Shown here piece after piece: positions 1 through 7,344 of a stretch of 13,858 nt of DNA (its first letter is position 1; each line of letters starts with the position of its first letter). The position numbers were made by a program, and so were the translations under genes. This DNA is from JAJBWD01 sp041670885 (GTDB lineage Bacteria; Bacillota; Clostridia; Clostridiales; Clostridiaceae). The notes under the pieces are model-generated. The model ran no database searches and had not been told where the DNA came from. It was given only the letters and a program-made list of their open reading frames with translations. Location of the stretch: NCBI GenBank assembly GCA_041670885.1, contig JBAXYJ010000051.1, forward strand, positions 1-13,858, read 5' to 3'.

Positions 1-1
1 T

Positions 2-625
2 CTTGTTTTCATCGAAATAGGACAAGATGTTCATGTAAACGGAGACATTGAAGAAGCTATAAATAGAGGCGTAAGGATAGGCTATAAAACTGGCTATTTG
101 AGAAAATCTGTAGTAGAAGATCCCATAAGAAGGGTAAATACAAAGGATAATACGCCGGCTGTAATATACTATAATATTGTAAAGGGTGATAAGCTTAAGA
201 TTACTGTCGCTCCAAAAGGCTTTGGTTCTGAAAATATGAGCAGGATAAAAATGCTTAAGCCCTCAGATGGACTTCAGGGAGTTAAAGACTTTATAATAGA
301 GACAGTTGAACTGGCAGGCCCTAACCCCTGCCCACCAATAGTTGTAGGAGTTGGAATAGGAGGAACCTTTGACAGAGCAGCATTTCTATCGAAAAAAGCT
401 CTTATAAGGCCCCTTGATATAAGAAACAGTGATCCCTACTATAAGGAATTAGAAGAAGAGCTTCTAGCCAAGATAAACAGCCTGGGAATCGGACCTGCAG
501 GCTTTGGGGGAAGGACAACAGCACTGGCTGTAAATATTGAAACCTTCCCAACCCATATTGCAGGACTTCCTGTAGCAGTAAATATAAACTGCCACGCAAC
601 AAGACATAAAGAGATTATTTTATAG
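2..625 (+). CDS. Fumarate hydratase (class I), alpha subunit, 5'-truncated by the window edge
   Basis: Catalytic [4Fe-4S] subunit of a two-subunit class I fumarase, which interconverts fumarate and malate in the cytoplasm. The reading frame is open from the window edge (first full codon at 2), so the TTG at 98 is internal. The visible part is 207 codons against about 280 for the family, so roughly 70 N-terminal residues lie outside. The visible start, reading VFIEIGQDVHVNGDIEEA, is the segment that normally follows the first cluster cysteine (QDTG region), which is just out of view. The other two cluster cysteines are seen in NPCPPIVVGVGIGGT and near the C-terminus in NINCHATRHKE. The beta subunit follows after 10 bases and citrate lyase after that, favouring fumarase over the homologous L-tartrate dehydratase, which sequence alone does not exclude. 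Confidence 0.93.
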   Translation, partial: LVFIEIGQDVHVNGDIEEAINRGVRIGYKTGYLRKSVVEDPIRRVNTKDNTPAVIYYNIVKGDKLKITVAPKGFGSENMSRIKMLKPSDGLQGVKDFIIETVELAGPNPCPPIVVGVGIGGTFDRAAFLSKKALIRPLDIRNSDPYYKELEEELLAKINSLGIGPAGFGGRTTALAVNIETFPTHIAGLPVAVNINCHATRHKEIIL

Positions 626-635
626 GGGGTATATC

Positions 636-1199
636 ATGGAAATAAAGATAAATACGCCATTAACTGCAGGGACGGTTCTCAAATTAAAGGCTGGAGACAG
701 GGTTTTAATTACCGGATATATATATACCGCAAGAGATGCTGCTCATAAAAGATTAATTGAGTTATTGGATAAAGGTGAAAAACTTCCAATAGATGTTAAT
801 AATGCTATAATATATTATGTAGGGCCAACTCCTGAAAAGGAAGGTATGGTTATAGGCTCAGCAGGACCTACTACCAGCTACAGAATGGATGCATATACTC
901 CAAAGCTTCTGGATTTAGGCCTTAAAGGAATGATTGGAAAAGGTAAAAGAGATGAAGTAGTAGTTGAATCCATGATAAAGAATAAGGCAGTTTACTTCGG
1001 AGCAATAGGAGGAGCTGCAGCTTTAATTGGAAAATCAATAAAAAAAGCTGAGGTAATAGCCTATGAGGATTTAGGCTCTGAGGCAATAAGAAAACTTTAT
1101 GTGGAGGACTTCCCGGCAGTTGTAGTAATAGATTCAGAAGGAAATAATTTATATAAAATCGGAAGAGAGGAATATCTTAAATCCAGAAGAGGTGAATAA
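636..1199 (+). CDS. Fumarate hydratase (class I), beta subunit
   Basis: Second subunit of the class I fumarase, 187 residues, the normal size for a stand-alone beta chain. Motifs seen are RDAAHKRL near residue 34, a GSAGPTTSYRMD segment near residue 75, KGMIGKGKRDEV near residue 98, and FGAIGGAAAL. These belong to the swivelling domain that binds substrate carboxylates over the alpha-subunit cluster. The ATG at 636 follows a TAGGGGGT ribosome binding site. The gene lies 10 bases after the alpha gene, and its stop codon is separated from the chosen citD start by one base, so all are co-transcribed. It could equally be called TtdB-like, but the neighbouring citrate lyase genes support a role in taking citrate-derived oxaloacetate via malate to fumarate (inference). 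Confidence 0.93.
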   Translation: MEIKINTPLTAGTVLKLKAGDRVLITGYIYTARDAAHKRLIELLDKGEKLPIDVNNAIIYYVGPTPEKEGMVIGSAGPTTSYRMDAYTPKLLDLGLKGMIGKGKRDEVVVESMIKNKAVYFGAIGGAAALIGKSIKKAEVIAYEDLGSEAIRKLYVEDFPAVVVIDSEGNNLYKIGREEYLKSRRGE

Positions 1200-1200
1200 A

Positions 1201-1461
1201 TTGGATATTATTAAAACTGGCAAGGCAGGAACCTTTGAATCAAATGATATTTATGTGGTTATAGCTCCAAATCAGGGAATTAAGATTGAAATAGAAAGCC
1301 CGGTAATGGCTCAGTTTGGAGATAGAATTAGAGAAGTTATAGAAGAAACACTGCAAACTAATAATGTTAAAAATATTTATGTAAAAGCTCAGGATAAGGG
1401 AGCACTTGATTTTACGATAAGAGCAAGAGTTGAAACAGCACTTAATAGGGCTGCAAAATAG
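1201..1461 (+). CDS. citD: Citrate lyase acyl carrier protein (gamma subunit)
   Basis: Acyl carrier subunit of citrate lyase; it carries the phosphoribosyl-dephospho-CoA group on which acetyl and citryl thioesters are exchanged. I chose the TTG at 1201 rather than the in-frame GTG at 1192. The sequence AGAGGTG at 1188-1194 is a ribosome binding site 6 bases before the TTG, and the GTG lies inside it. With the TTG start the protein is 86 residues, and the serine in AGTFES falls at position 14, the residue number of the modified serine in Klebsiella CitD. Other family marks are QFGDRIREVI and DKGALDFTIRARVETAL, near the C-terminus. It sits between the fumarase beta gene and citE in the usual citD-citE-citF order. 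Confidence 0.93.
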   Translation: MDIIKTGKAGTFESNDIYVVIAPNQGIKIEIESPVMAQFGDRIREVIEETLQTNNVKNIYVKAQDKGALDFTIRARVETALNRAAK

Positions 1462-1471
1462 AGGTGATATT

Positions 1472-2326
1472 GTGATAAAGCTAAGAAGAACAATGTTATT
1501 TATGCCGGGAAATAACCCTGCAATGCTTATAAATGCAGATGTACTTGGAGCAGATTCAATTATCCTTGATTTAGAGGATGCAGTATCCATAGATGAGAAA
1601 GACAGTGCCAGAATATTAGTAAGGGAAGCTTTAAAATTTTTATCCTATAAAGGAGTAGAAACTGTAGTTAGAATTAATCCTCTGGACACTGAATTTGGGA
1701 TTGAAGACCTGGAAGAGATGAAATATCTTAAGATAGATACCATTCTTCTTCCAAAAGCAGATGAAGAGGAAGTTAAACTTGCTGATAAATTATTAGCCGG
1801 AACTGATAAAAAAATAATGCCTCTTATTGAAACCTCAATAGGTCTGGAAAGAATTTATGAAACGCTTTCGGCATCAAAGAGAGTTGACGGTGTGCTATTA
1901 GGCGGAGAGGATTTAACCTGTGATATGGGGATTAAAAGGACCAAGGAAGGAAAAGAGATATACTATGCCAGGTGCAGAGTGGTAGCTGCTGCTAAGGCTT
2001 TAAAAATAAGTGCTGTAGATACTCCTTTTACTGATACAGATGACTATGAAGGATTAAAGAAGGATACAATAAATGCAAAAGAAATTGGAATGACAGGAAA
2101 GGCTGTTATAAATCCTCGGGGAATAGAAATAGTACACAGTATATTTTCTCCAAGCCTGGATGAAATAGAGAAAGCTAAAAGAATAATGACAGAATATGAA
2201 AAGGCAGCAGCAAAAGGCCTGGGAGTATTCTCATTAGATGGGAAAATGGTAGATGCTCCAATATTAAACAGAGCGAAAAAAACAATAACTACTGCAAAAG
2301 TATTAGGGCTTTTGAAGGAGGAATAG
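1472..2326 (+). CDS. citE: Citrate lyase beta subunit (citryl-ACP lyase)
   Basis: Cleaves citryl-ACP into oxaloacetate and acetyl-ACP within the citrate lyase complex; HpcH/HpaI-type TIM-barrel family. The open frame extends upstream into citD to an ATG at 1430, but the GTG at 1472 is preferred. It is preceded by GAGGTGAT at 1461-1468, and it gives an N-terminus (IKLRRTMLFMPGNNPAML) like that of other CitE proteins. The resulting 284 residues fit the family. Conserved features are LDLEDAV at about 33-39 (acidic metal-binding loop), a PLIETSIGLERI strand, GGEDLTCDMG, and the KAVINPRGI segment that supports substrate binding. It starts 10 bases after the citD stop and ends 2 bases before citF. 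Confidence 0.96.
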   Translation: MIKLRRTMLFMPGNNPAMLINADVLGADSIILDLEDAVSIDEKDSARILVREALKFLSYKGVETVVRINPLDTEFGIEDLEEMKYLKIDTILLPKADEEEVKLADKLLAGTDKKIMPLIETSIGLERIYETLSASKRVDGVLLGGEDLTCDMGIKRTKEGKEIYYARCRVVAAAKALKISAVDTPFTDTDDYEGLKKDTINAKEIGMTGKAVINPRGIEIVHSIFSPSLDEIEKAKRIMTEYEKAAAKGLGVFSLDGKMVDAPILNRAKKTITTAKVLGLLKEE

Positions 2327-2328
2327 AG

Positions 2329-3855
2329 ATGAAAAATATATTGGGAAGAGAGCTTCCGGAATATATAGAAGGCTATGGAAAAGTAACTCCATATGGAACT
2401 CATATCTCTGAAACTTATAAGATAAAAGAAACTGTTAAAAATAAAAATAATGGGGACAAGGTTCTTCCCTCCATAAGAGAAGCACTGATAAAATGTGGAA
2501 TAAAAGATGGGATGACAATATCATTTCACCATCATCTAAGAAATGGGGATTATGTTTTAAACCAGGTCTTGGAGGAAATAAAAAAATTAGGAATACAAAA
2601 TATAAAGGTAGCAGCTTCCTCAATATTTCCCATTCATGCCCCTATGGTGGATTTAATTGAAAAAGGAGTAGTCACTAAAATTATAACAAATTACATATCC
2701 GGTCCTGTTGCAAGAGCAGTATCAGAGGGTAAACTTAGGGAGCCTATTGTAATGATGACTCATGGAGGAAGACCTAGAGCCATTGAAAGCGGAGATCTTA
2801 AAATAGACATGGCATTTATTGGAGCACCTGCCTGTGATGATTTCGGAAATATAAACGGGGTAGATGGAAGAGCTGCCTGTGGTTCCTTAGGCTATACTAT
2901 ATCAGATGCAATGTATGCTGAAAAAGTAGTAGCAGTAACAGATAACCTGGTTCCTTATCCTGCATGTCCTATAGAGATAAGCCAGATTTATGTTGATTAC
3001 GTAGTAAAAATAGATGAAATCGGGGACCCATCAGGAATAGTATCCGGAACTACTAAGATAACTAAAAATCCAATAGGTCTAAAAATTGCAAAGGAAACTG
3101 TTAAGGTTATAAAATATTCAGGTCTGTTAAAAGACGGAATGTCTTTTCAGACGGGTGCCGGCGGAACATCCCTGGCAGTTGCAAAAGAGCTTAAGGATTT
3201 AATGATTAAAGAGAAGGTTACAGGATCCTTTGCTTCAGGGGGAACCACCTCCTATATAGTAGATATGTTAAATGAAGGACTGTTTAAGTATATACTTGAT
3301 GTGCAGTGTTTTGATTCTGCAGCTGTTAAATCCTATAAGGAAAATAAGAATCACATGGGAATGAGTGCTTCAATGTATGGAAACCCAAATACCAAGGGTT
3401 CTGTAGTTGATAAACTTGATATTATGATTTTAGGGGCCACTGAGATAGATTTAGATTATAATGTAAATGTAACAACAGGCTCTGATGGAGTCTTAATGGG
3501 AGGCTCTGGAGGACACAGCGACACTGCCTATGGTGCTAAACTTTCAATTGTAGTAACTAACCTTATTAAGGGAAGGCTGCCTATTATAAAAGACAGGGTA
3601 ACTACAGTAACGACCCCTGGAAGCTCAATAGATATTCTGGTAACGGAAAGAGGGATATCTGTTAATCCCAAAAGGCAGGATTTAATAGAAAAATTAAAAT
3701 CAAATATTAAATTAGTAAAAATAGAAGACCTTAAAGAAATTGCAGAAAACTTAACCGGTAAACCTAAGGAAATAAAAAACCATGACAAAATAATCGGTGT
3801 TGCAGAGTACAGGGACGGTTCTGTAATAGATGTTATCAGGAGGACTGATTTTTAG
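2329..3855 (+). CDS. citF: Citrate lyase alpha subunit (citrate:acetyl-ACP transferase)
   Basis: Exchanges the acetyl group on CitD for citrate, giving citryl-ACP and acetate, so the complex turns over without free CoA. It is 508 residues, typical for CitF. Recognisable segments include FHHHLRNGD near residue 66, IGAPACDDFGNING near residue 164, FQTGAGGTSLAVAKEL near residue 275 (CoA-transferase-like glycine-rich loop), FASGGTTSY, and SDGVLMGGSGGHSDTA near residue 387. The ATG start has AAGGAGG at 2316-2322, partly inside the end of citE, so translation is probably coupled. Its stop codon overlaps the citC start by one base. No frameshift or missing segment is seen. Confidence 0.97.
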   Translation: MKNILGRELPEYIEGYGKVTPYGTHISETYKIKETVKNKNNGDKVLPSIREALIKCGIKDGMTISFHHHLRNGDYVLNQVLEEIKKLGIQNIKVAASSIFPIHAPMVDLIEKGVVTKIITNYISGPVARAVSEGKLREPIVMMTHGGRPRAIESGDLKIDMAFIGAPACDDFGNINGVDGRAACGSLGYTISDAMYAEKVVAVTDNLVPYPACPIEISQIYVDYVVKIDEIGDPSGIVSGTTKITKNPIGLKIAKETVKVIKYSGLLKDGMSFQTGAGGTSLAVAKELKDLMIKEKVTGSFASGGTTSYIVDMLNEGLFKYILDVQCFDSAAVKSYKENKNHMGMSASMYGNPNTKGSVVDKLDIMILGATEIDLDYNVNVTTGSDGVLMGGSGGHSDTAYGAKLSIVVTNLIKGRLPIIKDRVTTVTTPGSSIDILVTERGISVNPKRQDLIEKLKSNIKLVKIEDLKEIAENLTGKPKEIKNHDKIIGVAEYRDGSVIDVIRRTDF

Positions 3856-4880
3856 TGATAACCTTAAGTGAGGTAAACTTAAAAGATGATAATGAAATAA
3901 AAAATATATCTATATTTTTAGAAAGTCTGGGGATTAAGTTTGAAGCGGATATTGATTATTCAGTTGTATACAAAGAAGATGATAAAATATTGGCTTCAGC
4001 TTCAAAATCAAAAAACATATTAAAATGCTTTGGAGTAGACAAAAGCCTTCAGGGAGAAAATATAACATCTGTTATGCTTACAGCTCTTGTTAATAAGCTT
4101 TGCGAAGAAGAAATATTTCATTATTTTCTGTTTACTAAAAAGAATAATGAGGATGTATTTACCTCATTAGGGTTTAAGCTGTTATACAGGGGAGAGCTGT
4201 CCTCTCTCCTTGAGAATGGAATTTACAGTATAGATGATAAATTAGATACTATGAAAAAAGATTTTAATATATCCGGAGAGAACAGTGCAATAGTATTAAA
4301 CTGCAACCCCTATACTAAGGGACACAGGTATATTATTGAAGAGGCTTCTAAAAAAAGCAAAACCCTGCTTCTTTTTATAGTTCAGGAGGACAGGTCAGTA
4401 TTTTCATTTAAAGACAGGTTTGAAATAGTTAAAGAAGGGGTAAAGGATATTAAAAATGCTGTTGTAATTCCGGGAGGAGAGTATATAATCTCCAGTGCAT
4501 CCTTTCCTACATATTTTCTTAAAAAGAAAGAGGAAATGGTTTTAAGCCAGGCACAAATTGATGCAGGGATTTTTGGAAAATACTTTTGCTCTAAATTTAA
4601 TATAAAAGACAGATATGTAGGCCAGGAACCTTTAGATTTCGTTACAAATCAGTATAATAATGCCCTTTTGGAGGAGCTTAATAAATTTGGCGTAAAGCTT
4701 CATATAATAGAAAGACTAAAGCTTGGAGAGACGATAGTTTCAGCATCCTCCGTAAGGAAATTAATAAAGGAAGATAAAATAAGTGAAGCTTTTAAGCTGC
4801 TGCCGGAGGCTGCTATAAATTTTCTTAATTCGCCAAGAGGCTATGACGTAATTAAAAAAATTCAAGGGGGGAAAAGATGA
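3855..4880 (+). CDS. citC: [Citrate (pro-3S)-lyase] ligase
   Basis: Acetate:citrate-lyase ligase; it uses ATP to acetylate the thiol of the CitD prosthetic group, switching the lyase from inactive to active. It is 341 residues, as expected. The N-terminal part (about 1-125) looks like the GNAT-like domain of the family. The C-terminal part is a nucleotidyltransferase domain with NCNPYTKGH at 149-157 (the HxGH-type ATP-binding motif, here KGH) and SASSVRKLI near residue 300 (the second nucleotide-binding motif). It starts with GTG at 3855, sharing one base with the citF stop, and uses AGGAGG at 3838-3843. Here citC is downstream of citF, whereas in many enterobacterial clusters it is upstream of citD. 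Its stop overlaps the next gene as ATGA. Confidence 0.94.
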   Translation: MITLSEVNLKDDNEIKNISIFLESLGIKFEADIDYSVVYKEDDKILASASKSKNILKCFGVDKSLQGENITSVMLTALVNKLCEEEIFHYFLFTKKNNEDVFTSLGFKLLYRGELSSLLENGIYSIDDKLDTMKKDFNISGENSAIVLNCNPYTKGHRYIIEEASKKSKTLLLFIVQEDRSVFSFKDRFEIVKEGVKDIKNAVVIPGGEYIISSASFPTYFLKKKEEMVLSQAQIDAGIFGKYFCSKFNIKDRYVGQEPLDFVTNQYNNALLEELNKFGVKLHIIERLKLGETIVSASSVRKLIKEDKISEAFKLLPEAAINFLNSPRGYDVIKKIQGGKR

Positions 4881-5578
4881 TATACAATAAACTTTCACTG
4901 AAACAAAAGTATTTAATAATGTCTATATTAATAATTCTTGGTATAGCTCTTTTAATATATGTAGGAACAGATAATAACAGAAAAATGAAAGAGACCCAGG
5001 CAAAATATGAAAAAATGATACAGGAAAAAAAGGCTGAAAATCAAAAGCTGCAGCAGGAAATAACTGCTAAGAAAACAGAAACTGATAAAAATAAAAAAAT
5101 AGACGATATGTTTAATCAGGCACTTAAATATTATCAGGCTGAAAAATACAGCACTGCTATAAAAAGCTGTGATGAAATATTAAATATTGAAAAAAATAGC
5201 TATAAGGCAATCACATTGAAGGGAATCAGTCTCTGCTACACCCAAAAATATAATCAGGGAGCAGAATTAATAGACAAGGCTCTCAGTATTAAAAGTGATT
5301 ATGGATTTGCTATATTTAATAAGGCCCTTTCCCTTGATTTAGTAGGAAAGTATGATGAAGCAAAAGCCTGGTATAAAAAAACATTAGATGTGGAGATATA
5401 TCCATATAGCTATTATAATCTGGCAATAATATACTCAAGAGAAGGAAATTTGAAAGAAGCAATAGATAATTTAAGCCAAGCTATTTCATTAAAGAATGAT
5501 TTAAAAAATGCTGCTAAAACAAACAGCGGGTTTAATAAAATTAAAGAAACTAAAGAATTTAAAGAGACAGTATCATGA
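4877..5578 (+). CDS. Membrane-anchored TPR-repeat protein
   Basis: A 233-residue protein of unknown specific role. It has a short basic N-terminus, one hydrophobic helix at about residues 12-28 (IMSILIILGIALLIYV), a charged Lys/Glu/Gln-rich coiled-coil stretch at about 33-72, then about four tetratricopeptide repeats from about 75 to 210. TPR signatures include YYQAEKYSTAIKSCDEIL, GKYDEAKAWYKKTL and EGNLKEAIDNLSQAI. It is probably a protein-protein interaction scaffold tethered to the membrane; no enzymatic motif is visible and the orientation is not certain. The ATG overlaps the citC stop (ATGA) and follows an AAGGGGGG ribosome binding site, so it is translationally coupled to the citrate operon and closes it. 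Whether it takes part in citrate metabolism cannot be told from the sequence. Confidence 0.85.
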   Translation: MIYNKLSLKQKYLIMSILIILGIALLIYVGTDNNRKMKETQAKYEKMIQEKKAENQKLQQEITAKKTETDKNKKIDDMFNQALKYYQAEKYSTAIKSCDEILNIEKNSYKAITLKGISLCYTQKYNQGAELIDKALSIKSDYGFAIFNKALSLDLVGKYDEAKAWYKKTLDVEIYPYSYYNLAIIYSREGNLKEAIDNLSQAISLKNDLKNAAKTNSGFNKIKETKEFKETVS

Positions 5579-5582
5579 AATT

Positions 5583-5618
5583 AAGGAAATTGCATAATAT
5601 AAAGCAATTTCCTTTTTT
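5583..5618 (+). terminator. Rho-independent terminator of the fumarase-citrate lyase operon
   Basis: A perfect 11-bp stem, AAGGAAATTGC at 5583-5593 with GCAATTTCCTT at 5604-5614, has a 10-base loop and runs into a T tract ending at 5618. It begins 5 bases after the stop codon of the TPR gene. Confidence 0.9.
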
Positions 5619-5623
5619 AAAAC

Positions 5624-5649
5624 AAACTATTATATTTGTTTTCCGTATA
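5624..5649 (+). promoter_or_regulatory. Candidate ECF-type promoter upstream of the sigma factor gene
   Basis: An AAAC element at 5624-5627 is followed after 16 bases by CGTATA at 5644-5649, ahead of an A/T-rich stretch. The AAC and CGT cores with 16-17 base spacing are typical of ECF sigma promoters, and such genes are often autoregulated. The match is short, and the surrounding DNA is AT-rich and contains other possible -10 boxes, so this is tentative. Confidence 0.35.
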
Positions 5650-5673
5650 AATAATTGAAAGGAGCTGAGGCTG

Positions 5674-6222
5674 TTGGATTCAGATACAATGCTGGTTGAC
5701 CAGGTTTTGGAAGGAAATATAGATTCCTTCAATATAATTATAAATAAATATGAAAATCTTATATTTAAGTTTATCTATAATATGATAAGAGACAGGGAAG
5801 CGGCAGAGGATATAACTCAGGAAACCTTCATAACCGTTTATGATAAATTATATCTTTATAAAAAAGAATATAAGTTTATAAACTGGGTATATCAGATTGC
5901 TAAAAATAAGACAGTTGACTATGTGAGAAAATATAGAAAAGTATATGAGGTAAACATAGAGGACTCAAATGAAATAATATCAAAGGATATAAGCCCTGAT
6001 GACTATACTATTTATAAGGAAACAAAGGATAATATAGAAAAATTTATTAATTCACTAGAGAGCACGGACAGGCAGATAATTATTCTTAAATATTCTCAAG
6101 GCTTAACTTTTCTTGACATATCAAGAATAATGAATTTGAGTGAGTCCACGGTAAAAAGGAAATTTTATAAAATGAGAGAAGAATTTAGCGGAATTAATAA
6201 AGAGAAAGAGAGGTGTAATTAA
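5674..6222 (+). CDS. RNA polymerase ECF-type sigma factor
   Basis: A 182-residue extracytoplasmic-function sigma-70 family factor. Region 2 spans about residues 20-90, with IYNMIRDREAAEDITQETF (core binding and -10 recognition) and FINWVYQIAKNKTVDYVRK. Region 4 spans about 121-170, with LESTDRQIIILKYSQGLTF and a helix-turn-helix (DISRIMNLSESTVKRKFYKM) for -35 recognition. Region 1.1 and region 3 are absent, as in all ECF factors. I keep the TTG start at 5674 because AAAGGAG at 5658-5664 lies 9 bases before it; the next candidate, ATG at 5689, is too far away. The stop codon shares its last base with the ATG of the next gene, a zinc-finger anti-sigma factor, so the pair should be co-translated. 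The target regulon and signal are unknown. Confidence 0.93.
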   Translation: MDSDTMLVDQVLEGNIDSFNIIINKYENLIFKFIYNMIRDREAAEDITQETFITVYDKLYLYKKEYKFINWVYQIAKNKTVDYVRKYRKVYEVNIEDSNEIISKDISPDDYTIYKETKDNIEKFINSLESTDRQIIILKYSQGLTFLDISRIMNLSESTVKRKFYKMREEFSGINKEKERCN

Positions 6223-7190
6223 TGGACTGCAGAATTTTTGATAATAAACTGGAAGATTTCCAGAAAGGAAAGCTTCCAAAGGATATAGAAAAAGCCATAG
6301 AAAAGCATATGGAAAAATGCGCTGACTGCAGAGCTGTATACACTCTGGAACAAAATATGAATACTTCTTTTTCTGCGTATTTTGGTATAGACCAGCTAGA
6401 ACACAAGACCGTTAGAAATGAAATAATGAAAAAAATAAATAAAAACAGATATAGAAAAAATCCTGTTAAAAAATTTAAATATAAAATTTTAGCTGATAAG
6501 AAAAAATACATGGCCACAGCTGCTGTTTTACTGGCAGTCTGCATCTGTATACCATTTATTAAAAATTTAGGACGTCTGTCCCTAAGCAATGCAAAAACCA
6601 GTACTAGGTTAGACAGCACAGGTGCTTCGCCGGAGTATAAAACAGAAAATGCCATTATTGTAAAGGATGAAAAACAGGGAATTCAAATTAACTACTATAA
6701 GATTTCTAAAGATGAAGCTGTAAAGATGATAAACGAGACATACAATGTGACTAAATCAGTAACATCTCCGGATAATAAGAAAAAGGCCTTAATATACGGA
6801 AAAGGAGAAGAAATGATTGAAGAAGGATACTCAAAGGTTATTCTTCAGGATCTTACTAAAAATGAATACTATGTAATAGAGCTTAATGATAAATCATCTC
6901 AGCTTACAGTAAAAGGAATAACCTGGAGGAATAATAATCATATACTTGCAATAATAGGCTATGCATACGGCATGGTCAGCAAAGGAGAATACGGTGCTGC
7001 CAGCGGAGGAAATGTATATGACTTTAACTTGGATACAAGAGAGCTTTCCCTGGTTTATAAAACTAAAGATGACTATACTCAGGTAATAAGTATAAAAAGG
7101 GGAGACGAATTTCACTATATTTTAAATCTTCAACAGATCGTAGATGCTAACATCGTAAAAGAGTATCAGGAAAATATAACATTAAAATAA
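6222..7190 (+). CDS. Transmembrane zinc-finger anti-sigma factor
   Basis: Probable cognate anti-sigma factor of the upstream ECF sigma factor, 322 residues. The N-terminal cytoplasmic domain carries the ZAS zinc motif HxxxCxxC, seen as His29, Cys33 and Cys36 in HMEKCADC. A basic region precedes one membrane helix at about 96-113 (YMATAAVLLAVCICIPFI). The remaining about 205 residues are outside the membrane and probably sense the signal. The segment with NHILAIIGYAYGMVSKGEYG and GGNVYDFNLDTREL recalls beta-propeller-like or DUF4652-type domains seen in clostridial anti-sigma proteins, but this is recognition by eye only. The ATG overlaps the sigma stop by one base, with GAGAGGTG as ribosome binding site. 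The last codons lie in a 20-bp direct repeat whose other copy is at 7345-7364. Confidence 0.85.
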   Translation: MDCRIFDNKLEDFQKGKLPKDIEKAIEKHMEKCADCRAVYTLEQNMNTSFSAYFGIDQLEHKTVRNEIMKKINKNRYRKNPVKKFKYKILADKKKYMATAAVLLAVCICIPFIKNLGRLSLSNAKTSTRLDSTGASPEYKTENAIIVKDEKQGIQINYYKISKDEAVKMINETYNVTKSVTSPDNKKKALIYGKGEEMIEEGYSKVILQDLTKNEYYVIELNDKSSQLTVKGITWRNNNHILAIIGYAYGMVSKGEYGAASGGNVYDFNLDTRELSLVYKTKDDYTQVISIKRGDEFHYILNLQQIVDANIVKEYQENITLK

Positions 7191-7191
7191 G
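7172..7191 (+). repeat. 20-bp direct repeat, copy 1 (end of the anti-sigma gene)
   Basis: AAATATAACATTAAAATAAG covers the last codons and the TAA stop of the anti-sigma gene. An identical copy is at 7345-7364, 173 bp downstream. The match is exact over 20 bases and ends where the two flanks diverge. Confidence 0.9.
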
Positions 7192-7192
7192 A

Positions 7193-7292
7193 GAATTGTA
7201 TAATTACCTTATGGCTGATTTTTCAACTTAAAAATAACGAATCACCAACGTTTTTTAAAGTTGAAAAAGGTAATTTTTGAATTATGCAATTC
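7193..7292. repeat. Long imperfect inverted repeat (about 100 nt hairpin)
   Basis: The inner stem is perfect over 11 bp: TTTTTCAACTT at 7219-7229 with AAGTTGAAAAA at 7258-7268, extended inward by A/T pairs. The outer arms pair GAATTG (7193-7198) with CAATTC (7287-7292), a T-G wobble, then ATAATT (7200-7205) with AATTAT (7280-7285). AATTACC (7202-7208) can alternatively pair with GGTAATT (7269-7275). The left arm has an extra segment, TTATGGCTGA at 7209-7218. No coding region is supported here. The structure could be an RNA 3' end or the remnant of a small mobile element. Confidence 0.7.
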
Positions 7293-7301
7293 CCTAAAAA
7301 T

Positions 7302-7321
7302 AATCTGCTGGCGCGGATTTT
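7302..7321 (+). terminator. Terminator-like hairpin in the anti-sigma 3' region
   Basis: AATCTGC at 7302-7308 pairs with GCGGATT at 7313-7319 (one G-U pair) around a TGGC loop, with TTTT at 7318-7321. The stem is short but the only GC-rich patch inside the inserted-looking segment. It is a possible intrinsic terminator for the sigma/anti-sigma transcript. Confidence 0.45.
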
Positions 7322-7344
7322 CAGAAATTAAAATATTATAATTT

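Noticed and set aside
98..625. A 175-residue gene starting at the TTG at 98
   Set aside because: The frame is open to the window edge and upstream codons match fumarase alpha, so this TTG is internal.
1430..1471. N-terminal extension of citE to the ATG at 1430
   Set aside because: It lies inside citD, encodes no family sequence and has no ribosome binding site as good as that before the GTG at 1472.
1240..1590. Minus-strand 116-residue open frame across citD and citE
   Set aside because: It is antisense to two well-supported genes, with no ribosome binding site or recognisable protein.
7192..7344. Classical MITE with target-site duplication
   Set aside because: The 20-bp direct repeats fit, but the ends of the spacer are not inverted repeats; the inverted repeat lies off-centre, so I describe the structure without naming an element.
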